DNA of 64,000 nt from Canna indica. Lineage: Eukaryota > Streptophyta > Magnoliopsida > Zingiberales > Cannaceae. The translations under genes were made by a program, and so were the position numbers. This document shows positions 57,301-64,000 of the stretch, piece after piece. The DNA lies in assembly GCA_034359265.1 (NCBI GenBank), contig CP136894.1, forward strand, positions 27,000,501 to 27,064,500, written 5' to 3'. The notes under the pieces are model-generated. The model made no database searches. It was not told the origin of the DNA and was given only the letters and a program-made list of their open reading frames with translations. Positions within the stretch are counted from its first letter, which is position 1, and every line of letters begins with the position of its first letter.

Positions 57301-57625
57301 TTTCTTGTTTCATGAAAAATATTTAGAGTCTCAACTTCATGAAAAAATACTTGTCTTTCATCCCTTTGAATAGATAGACCCTTATTGTCCTTTTTGATTG
57401 ATGTCAAAAGGAGGAGAGAAGAGTTTAGGTATAAAGGGGGAGAAATGTATAGTTAAAATGGGGAGATAAGTATAGGTAAAGGGGAGGAAAATATAGGAAA
57501 TCCATGCATATAGATAGGGAGAGTTTATTCTTATAGATATGCATGTTGATAGGGGGAGAAATCGCTAAGTTGATATCCTTATGCTTTATGATTATATATT
57601 TTCTTAAGGATGTTTGTCATCATCA
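54399..57625 (+). other. G4 AT-rich noncoding region in place of pol
   Basis: The 3.2 kb following gag has no coding frame of note. The hairpin block is at 54620-54745. The rest is made of degenerate units: catgagtaggtagaa, gaaactttctctaggttgat, agtccaaactagttt, tgacccaagtcaacaa (near 55850, 56010, 56890) and tcatttgaatgaaa-type motifs. Near the 3' end come aggggggag copies, and inverted arms CATGCATAT (57503-57511) and ATATGCATG (57537-57545) around agggagag. The layout mirrors G1-G3. Confidence 0.75.
54620..54745 (+). ncRNA. Conserved two-hairpin block, copy in G4
   Basis: Hairpin 1 is at 54627-54642 (GATCTC, TTCG, GAGACC, with one A-C mismatch) and hairpin 2 at 54648-54662 (GGCC, seven-base loop, GGCC). 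It lies about 220 bp after the gag stop. The tail of the block (ttttcaacc...aggaagggttggagatc) is shared by all four elements. Confidence 0.55.
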
Positions 57626-57637
57626 AAAACGGGGAGA
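57626..57637 (+). promoter_or_regulatory. G4 polypurine tract
   Basis: The purine run aaaaacggggaga is directly followed by the 3' LTR start TGTTGGCTTTAGG at 57639. It is the presumed plus-strand primer. Confidence 0.85.
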
Positions 57638-57638
57638 T

Positions 57639-59179
57639 TGTTGGCTTTAGGTTTTCAATCTTAGCCTTAATCTAGGTTTTGATGGTTTTGATGAAAACAA
57701 ACATGGTACTAATGATTTCATTGAGAATATCTTTCAGGTTCTATATCAATTAGCGTTCAATGTCCTCGATCGGAAAAATCGGAGAAATCAGAAATCGGAA
57801 GGACATTGATCGTCGCACTCGAGTTCATCGTGGAAACTTCTTGAAGAGCGACGCGTGCACCAAAGTCACATTGGACGGGCTCAAAGTTCACATGAGAGCT
57901 CTCCAAGATGATGCGCGTTGAACGTCGAAACCCGGAAATGAAGCGCGGAAGAAATCGACAGAAAAACAAACTCAGCCTAAGTTCGATCGACCGAATAGGG
58001 TAAGAAATGGGCAGTAGCCCTAGCGGTCGATCGGAATGAGGCTAGCTGTAGACGCAGCTTGCGTCGGTCGACCCATCGATCGACCAAAAGTAAAATCGCA
58101 AGTTTCTTGCGTCAGGTGGTCGACCAACCAAAGCCCAAAATGGGCAGTAAGGTTGGCGGTCGACCGACCTACGGATACCCGAGATGCGAGATCGCGTCGG
58201 TCAACTGATGGGTCGACTGAAGGTCGAGAATGAGTAGTGGCATCTGGCGATCGATCCGTCGGTCGACCGACCACAGGGAAAACTGCTGTGGTTGAAGGAC
58301 CGGTCGACCAGTCAGTCGACCGACCATTCGACCGGCGGTCTACAACGTATAGTTTTCTATCTGTTGTGCAGTTGTTTCTTCCCGAGGGTATAAATACACC
58401 CTCATATACTTCATTTTAACTTCTTCCTAGCTTGACTCCAACAGAATTCATTGAGCATTTAAAAGGAGATTAAAGCCTTCCAAAGATTGATTACGGCGCT
58501 CTACTCTCTTCGTCAAGCTCTTCTTCAAGCGTCTGCTTCCCTACCTCCCTCAACTCTGCTGCAACGAGTTTATCTGACGAGTTGAAGGATTGCAAAAGAG
58601 CACGAATTCGTGGTTTATTATTTAGCTCGTTTGATTATAAATTTTATATGTTATTTAAACTATTTTTGGATTTGTGTCTGTGTAAAGACCTAGGGCTGTT
58701 AGGTCTTGTTGTGTGAAGTGGTATCCTTGGTGTAGAAGGAGTAAAGCCACTTGTGTAAACTTAGAGCTTACTAGGATTAGTTCTAGTTGTCCCTTAGGTT
58801 GAGATGGGAAAGTGCTCTCGGTAGGAAGGCGGGATACTTTCGAGTGTGGAAGTGCCTTCAGGGAGAGCGGAGATTTTCTGGTGAACAGTCCTCGTTGTAA
58901 GGGAAACTCGATATAATCTAGTAAAACCTAGTTTGGAACTCCTAAGCGGGGTGCTTAGGTAGTGGAGTAGGCATTGGGGCAGAACCACTATAAATATCTT
59001 GTGTTTGCATTGTTATTATTGCTTGTTTTTATTGCCTTATCATTTATCGCTTCTGCATTCAATCGCATAATTGCAAATTGCCTAAACCAATCTAAGTAAA
59101 CGATTAAAAGTGGATTTAGGCTAATTGTATTTGTAAACACACTATTAACCCCCTCTCTAGTGTCGCCATTTCGCCTATA
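57639..59179 (+). repeat. G4 3' LTR (1,541 bp)
   Basis: It starts TGTTGGCTTTAGG and ends cgcctata before gggtt. It closely matches the 5' LTR apart from substitutions and a few short indels, for example around 57985-58030 within the palindrome tract (57982-58338). The TATA box is at 58389-58396. The moderate LTR divergence suggests an old but not ancient insertion. Confidence 0.92.
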
Positions 59180-59184
59180 GGGTT

Positions 59185-60110
59185 CTAGGGAAAGAAAATG
59201 TATGCTCAATACTTAACTCATCACAAAACTCGGAAAACTTTTCATTTTTAAATTCTCCTGCCTTACCGCTTCTAATTTTCAAAATTGAAATTTATTTTTT
59301 ATTTATAATTCTCTTAGCAAACTTTTTAAAGAAATCAAAAGTTTCATTTTTCTTAGCTAGGAACAAAACCCATGTAAATCTCGAAAAATCATCAACCAAG
59401 ACATAGCAATATAATTTACCACCTAGACTAGCAACATTACAAGGACCAAAAAGATTCATGTGCACAAGTTCAAGTGTTCTAGATGTAGTAACTTGACTAA
59501 TAGAATAAAATGAGGACTTGACTTATTTTCCATGTTGACATGCATCACAAAGTTTATGTTTTTCAAATTTTATCTTTGATATTCCTTTAACTAAGTCCAT
59601 TTTAGTTATCTCTTGGATGAGGCTCATGCTAGCATGTCCTAGCCTTCTATGCCACAACCAAGAGTCATTTTCCATGGCAACTAAGCATCTAACATGTGGA
59701 TGAGGCAAAATATTTAAAACTAGTGTGTAAATATTTTATTGCATATTTTCAATAAACACAATATCATTAGATGGTGCACTTCTAATGATGCATTTAGATG
59801 CTTCAAAAATAACTATATATTCATTATCACACAATTGAGATATGCTAATCAAATTATATTTTAACCCATGAACTAGTAAAACATTTTTAATACGTGGGTA
59901 AGGGGGTATACCTATATCTCCAATGCCAATAATCTTACCTTTGGCATTGTCTCCAAATGTCACATGCCTACCATCCTTACTTGATAGGATTGCAAAAAGT
60001 TTGATATCACCCGTAATATGTTTTTAGCAACCGCTATCAAAGATACTTGTGCTTCTACTTCCTTGAGGATGGTTGTCCATCTACAAAAGGAGAAGAGACA
60101 ACTTTAGGTA
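59185..60110 (-). pseudogene. pol: SV2 pol: protease, GAG-pre-integrase and integrase core
   Basis: Read on the minus strand, a protease remnant (IFDSGC...HITG) lies near 60040, then TFGDNAKGKIIG and GLKYNLISISQLCD near 59830-59960. The GAG-pre-integrase domain has WLWHRRLGHAS near 59640 and the CDACQHGK finger near 59535. The integrase core continues leftward. The first catalytic Asp is replaced (LVHMNLFGP instead of the usual LVHMDLFGP, near 59450). The second is lost as well (IRSGKAGEF where IRSDxGGEF is typical, near 59270). Stops lie near 60025, 59735, 59521 and 59290. The domain is cut by G4 at 59184. Confidence 0.9.
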
Positions 60111-61601
60111 CCCAAATCTTCTTGGGTCCTTGAGTGTTAGTCATCTTAGGAACCCAAGTGAAAAAGAACTTCCATTAAACTTTCTTGTGCTATGTGTGTG
60201 AGCATGAAAGTGTGCATCAGCATGATTGTTTGATAACTTTCTAGCATGTACAACCTTAGGCATGGCATTTTGTAAGGTTGTCATTTTTTCATTTAGCATG
60301 CATAGTTCCTTTTTTAAGTTTAGCTTGTTATATATCATTCAAGTGCTCTACTTAATCACTTAAGAACTTGTTCTCATTTTCTAATTTTTTGTTTTCATTT
60401 TTAAGTTTCTCTTAGCATCATCTAAGGCATGCTTTTATTCCTTAAGGGTATCTACTTCTTTCCTTAAGGCATTGCATGAAAGTAGCAAGTTATCATTATG
60501 TTTTAAGCTCTTTGAACTTCTTTCTAATGGCATTGAATTCATCATTCATTTGATCAAATTCTAATTCTAAGTCTTCTTGAGTAAATGAAACTTCACCAAA
60601 AATAAATTTTACCTCATTTTCATTTGCCATAAGGCATAGATTTGCCTTCTCGCTTTTGGTATCCTCTTCACTTGATGAGGATTCACTCTCATCCTAAGAA
60701 GCCATCATCACCTTCTTCTTCTTCTTTACTTGTCCTTCTTGTTGGGGTAGGAGGTAGAGGCCATCTTGAGGAGTGGGCAATCCTTCCTTAGGTGCCCAAT
60801 TTTGTTGCAACTATAGCATGTGTATCCTCCTTTGCCTATACTCATGCCGCCCCTCATGAAGTTCATGAATCTCCTTGCCATCATTGTCATTTCTTCCTCG
60901 GATGATGGAGGTTCTTCAACCCGGTGTGATGCTTTTAAGGCAATGGTGTTGCCTTTGGTGGCATCTTTCTCCTTGTATTGCATCATATGGGTCTCATGTG
61001 TCATGAGAAACCCAATGAACTCGGTGAGCTTCAACATGCCCAAATCCTTGGCTTCCATGATTGCAATGACCTTTGGCTCCCAAACTTTTGGAAGGGAACG
61101 GAGGAACTTCATTACCTTCTACTCTTCCTTTATGTCTCTACCAAGGTTAGCTAAGCCATTTGTAATATTTTGAAATCTAGCATACATGGCATCAATTGAT
61201 TCATGCGATAACATTTTAAACATTTCATAGTAATGCATGAGGAGGTTTATCTTGGATTCTTTAACTTGTGAAGTTCCTTCATGTGTCGTCTCTAGGGCAC
61301 TCTAAAATTCATATGCGGACTTATAAATGAAAATCCTATTAAACTCATTAATAAATATGCCATAATATAGTCCATTGATGGCCTTGGCATTTGCATTAAA
61401 GAGTTTAACTTCATCCGAGCTCCACCCATCCATATCCTTAGTGGGTTGCTTATACTCTACTTGTATCATTCTCCATACATCCATGCCTAGTGATTGTAGG
61501 AAATTATTCATGTGTATCTTCCAATAGGCATAGTTGTTTCCATCGAATAACGATGGAGTATGAGTAGAGGACCCTTGAACTTGTTGGATATCGCTAAACA
61601 T
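60111..61601 (-). pseudogene. gag: SV2 gag
   Basis: The ATG is at 61599-61601. The N-terminal domain has LFDGNNYAYWKIHMNNFL and a Trp-rich stretch. After a stop near 61300 the same frame continues with the capsid-like KFLRSLPKVWEPKV and LMTHE motifs, then a CCHC zinc knuckle (CYSCNKIGHLRKDC) near 60780-60820. A Ser/Glu-rich acidic stretch near 60670 precedes LCLMANENEV. A coiled coil lies near 60300-60550, and the distal end reads GPKKIWVPK near 60110-60130. Stops and frameshifts interrupt the distal half. It shares order and motifs (zinc knuckle, CLMA, coiled coil, WVPK) with the G1-G4 gags, supporting a common origin. Confidence 0.88.
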
Positions 61602-61645
61602 TCTAAATTGTAGGGTAGATGGTTAAATCTAATCCTATGACCTAG

Positions 61646-61657
61646 GATCTGATACCA
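61646..61657 (-). promoter_or_regulatory. SV2 primer-binding site
   Basis: On the minus strand this reads TGGTATCAGATC, 2 bp from the 5' LTR. It differs from the canonical initiator-Met complement at one position. Confidence 0.88.
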
Positions 61658-61659
61658 AA

Positions 61660-62854
61660 TATTGTTCAAATACCCACACTAGAAGGGGGGTTGAATAGTG
61701 TTGGGTTAATTTTGACTTCATTTCAATTTCTTTTAAATCAATTCCAACTTCAACCCAAATTAAGTGTGATTAAATGATATGCGATAGAGAGTATGAAAAT
61801 CATAAGCAATAAAATAAGGCAATGCAAACTCGAAAGATTATAGTGGTTCGGCCAATCGCCTACTCCACTACCTTGGCTCCACACCAAGGATTTCTAACCA
61901 ATGCTTTATAGACAATGTGTTTTCCTTTGAATACAACTGAGGACTCGCTTCTCAACCATTTGAGAATACCTCGAACCTATTCATCTAGGCAATAAAAAGG
62001 AAACCCTAAGGTGTTTAACCTAGCACACCTAGCAAGCTTACAATGAGAATCAAGTTTAATAACAAGTAAAACAATAACAAAAGGAGCTAAAAATTAAACC
62101 ACACTAATGAGCTCCTTGCAAAACCTTCAATGTGTCCAACTTTTCAAGTCGTTGAGTTCGAATCGAAGCCGGAGTTGATGTGAGAAGAACGTTTGAGGAG
62201 GATGAGCAATCGGTGAAGCAAGCACGTAGAAATCAAGCGTGGAAGGCACAAATATATCTTAGAAAGCTTTAATGATAGGTTAGAAGAGTTTAAGAGAGGT
62301 TGGTGAGGGGTATTTATAACCACTCACTCGATAGCTCCACCCAAGAGGCGTTTTTCTGAACGTTGGGGATGCCTGATCGCTTGCCGATCGATCGTTGGTC
62401 AATCGATCGATCGATCACCCAATTAAGCGAAGCGTTCTTCCACTTTTGTGTGTTTGTCGGTCGATCAGTCGGTCAACCGAATACCCTTCTGCCAATTTTT
62501 GGCTTCATTTGGTCGAATGACCAGTCGATTGAACCTGGGTTGAGGCTATTTCTTCGAGTTTTCGTCTTGCACGCTTCTTCTCTGGGTTCCGTTAAAGAGT
62601 TTGGATTTGGATATTATTACAATTAGGCTTTGGATATATTCCTAGAGTCATATTATATGAAATTTATTGCAACTCTAGATTTTCTACTCAATCGTCGTTG
62701 AAGACATTTTTGCCAATTTTTGTTAATTCTCCAAGCAAAGTTCGCGCGCATATTGTAACCTCAACCTAAACTCAAAACTTCACAAATGCATTAGTTTCAT
62801 GTTTGTTATCATCAAAATAGAGATTGAAGCCTAGGGGCAACCCTTGGGCCAGCA
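61660..62854 (-). repeat. SV2 5' LTR (1,195 bp)
   Basis: In minus-strand sense it starts TGCTGGCCCAAGGG at 62854 and ends ...gggtatttgaacaata at 61660, beside the primer site. The palindrome-rich tract is at 62375-62532, a degenerate hairpin lies near 62343-62370, and the TATA-like box is at 62312-62319 (minus). It is the reference for solo LTRs S1 and S2. Confidence 0.9.
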
Positions 62855-62939
62855 CGTTGTGTTGATTAGAGTTGGCCAGCATAGGTATGTGCAGGCCGAT
62901 AACAACTCAAGCCAGAAAAGGATAATCATACGATATGAT
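62855..62939. other. Unassigned sequence right of SV2
   Basis: A short stretch between the SV2 LTR end and the plus-strand copia remnant. I see no recognisable signal in it. Confidence 0.3.
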
Positions 62940-63545
62940 TAGGCACGGGTATGTCCACTTGTTTTGGCATAAAAACTGATACCTTTGAATCATTTAAAGA
63001 GAATGAAGGTAAAGTTAAAGAAACATATTGGAAAAAGTATTATAGGCCTTCAATTGGATCGAGGCAAAGAATACTTGTCCACTAGGATTCTGAATTATCT
63101 CGAACACAATAAGATTATCTCTGTATGGACCCCTCCTGACACAATGGTGTGTCTGAAAGGAGGAATCGCACCTTATTGGATATGATATAATCCATACTTA
63201 GCTTCCAATCTCTTTTTAGGGAATAAGCTACTGTAGCGGCCATAATTTTATCCATCTCTGATACACCATATAAGATATGGAATGACAAGAAACCGTGTTT
63301 TAAACCTCTCATGATTTGGGGTTGCCTAGGTATGACAAACTTGACCAATTGCTAAATTTTGAGGGATATCCTAAAAGGAAGTTTTGGGTACCAAGTTCTC
63401 CCAACTGAACAAAAGGAGTTTTGTCACCACTTTCTAAGAAAAAAAGTTTGTCGAGTAAAGTGGGAGTGGAAGATATGTTGAACTTGGTGAAGTTCAGCAA
63501 CTACAAATAAAATTGCAACAACTAGTGGAAAGTTCACAGGTTAAA
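62940..63545 (+). pseudogene. pol: Copia integrase remnant (plus strand, not Sirevirus)
   Basis: In shifting frames the plus strand encodes the second half of a copia integrase: DTFESFKENEGKV near 62980, LDRGKEYLS near 63055 (from the usual SDRGGEYLS), WTPPDT near 63125 and NGVSERRNRTLLDM at about 63143-63185. DTPYKIWNDKKP follows near 63260 and MIWGCLG near 63312. At least four frameshifts are needed to follow it. The motifs fit the copia lineages with the GTPQLNGVSERRN signature and not the Sireviruses SV1 and SV2. The element's other domains are not visible in the window. Confidence 0.75.
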
Positions 63546-64000
63546 CTAGTACATGTAATTATTACTTCCATCACTCTTCTAGGAGACTACGTAGACTGCT
63601 TGAGTGATGATATCCAGCCATAGGGTATGACCTAGATTCAGGCAATCCGTGATCTCTTAATGGTCATATGTGTTGACACTATCTGGTGGCATTATGCAAA
63701 TCCAAACTGGACTCAAACCAAGTACGGACTTTGGTTGACCGGCTCAAAAAGGATAACTCGTATAGGGTGCAGGTGGATCTTTAGGAAAGATCTGAGCAGC
63801 TGGCAAGGTGTGGACCTATAAGACCAGACTGGCTATGAATGAGACTAACCTAGACAATAGCTTGTCTGCAATAAGACATTCTCATCAATTCTAGTACTCA
63901 TGTCCATCAGGATATTGCTAGCCATCAGTACGTACTATGAATATGAGATCTGGCTAGTGGGTGTCTAGACTGCGTTCTTCCATTATGAAGAAGTCTATAT
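63546..64000. other. Unassigned right edge
   Basis: About 455 bp without an open frame or motif that I can name. It may belong to the copia remnant just before it, for example after an internal deletion, but I see no reverse transcriptase signature. Confidence 0.3.

Larger units (their letters stand above)
51317..59179 (+). mobile_element. Gag-only LTR retrotransposon G4, complete, TSD gggtt
   Basis: This is the most complete member: 7,863 bp, plus strand, flanked by gggtt at 51312-51316 and 59180-59184. The order is 5' LTR (51317-52874), initiator-Met primer site (52877-52888), gag (52943-54398), 3.2 kb noncoding, polypurine tract (57626-57637) and 3' LTR (57639-59179). The 5' terminal TG has become CG and the 3' terminal CA has become TA. 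It lies in the SV2 integrase gene in the opposite orientation. Gag is the only coding region. Confidence 0.93.
48151..62854 (-). mobile_element. Sirevirus SV2 (Ty1/copia), near full length, carrying G4
   Basis: This minus-strand element has its 5' LTR at 61660-62854, a primer site, gag, protease, integrase (split by G4), reverse transcriptase, RNase H, a short noncoding region, a polypurine tract and a truncated 3' LTR (48151-48645). Without G4 it is about 6.8 kb. The left LTR has lost about 690 bp of its outer part at the junction with SV1, so no TSD can be tested. Its LTR family is the one seen as solo LTRs S1 and S2. Confidence 0.9.

Noticed and set aside
63546..64000. Copia reverse transcriptase continuing from the integrase remnant
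   Set aside because: I could not find ARLVAKG, YVDD or RNase H motifs in any frame on either strand.

Overview
The window is a flowering-plant genomic segment made almost entirely of LTR retrotransposons nested inside one another. I found no intact cellular gene, rRNA, tRNA or CRISPR array. The plant assignment rests on the families present: Ty1/copia Sireviruses (zinc-knuckle Gag, YVDD reverse transcriptase, initiator-Met primer sites), Ty3/gypsy chromoviruses of Tekay/Del type (IDD reverse transcriptase, H2C2 integrase, C-terminal chromodomain), a gypsy element of Tat type, and a hAT-type miniature transposon. Every coding region is broken by stops, frameshifts, deletions or insertions, as in old heterochromatic, probably pericentromeric, sequence. 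All functions below come from motifs read in the sequence; no database was searched.

The nesting can be resolved from target-site duplications (TSDs) found by eye. The oldest layer on the left is a minus-strand Tat element (1-1456, 15017-15084, 29498-31074). Into it went (a) a Sirevirus solo LTR, S1 (1457-15011, TSD cgtgg), and (b) a gag-only element, G2 (15085-29492, TSD ataag). S1 was hit by gag-only element G1 (2129-14502, TSD atatt). G1's LTR was hit by Tekay T1 (3208-9525, TSD aaatc), and T1's 3' LTR by solo LTR S2 (7361-8734, TSD ttttc). G2's 3' LTR holds a truncated Tekay LTR, T2, which itself holds two inverted Tekay solo LTRs, S3 (16449-19218) and S4 (19295-21783, TSD tttac). G2's gag holds a 466-bp hAT MITE with an 8-bp TSD.

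On the right, Sirevirus SV1 (minus, 31075-48150) has gag-only element G3 (31266-44801, TSD atgcc) in its LTR, and G3 was hit by Tekay T3 (about 37522-44230). A second Sirevirus, SV2 (minus, 48151-62854), carries gag-only element G4 (plus, 51317-59179, TSD gggtt) inside its integrase gene. The right edge (62855-64000) has a plus-strand copia integrase remnant and unassigned sequence.

The most interesting component is the recurring gag-only family, G1-G4: LTR of about 1.6 kb, initiator-Met primer site, a Sirevirus-like gag with two zinc knuckles around a coiled coil, then 2.4-3.4 kb of AT-rich noncoding DNA where pol should be, a polypurine tract and the 3' LTR. All four copies keep a compact GC-richer block just after gag. 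It has two potential hairpins, one with a UUCG loop and one whose outer base pair co-varies between copies. This looks like a non-autonomous system that borrows Sirevirus pol proteins and carries its own Gag and a candidate structured RNA element. Sirevirus and gag-only LTRs also share blocks of GGTCGACC-type palindromes, a short hairpin between these and the TATA box, and repeated polypurine tracts near the 3' LTR, consistent with shared control and shared replication machinery.
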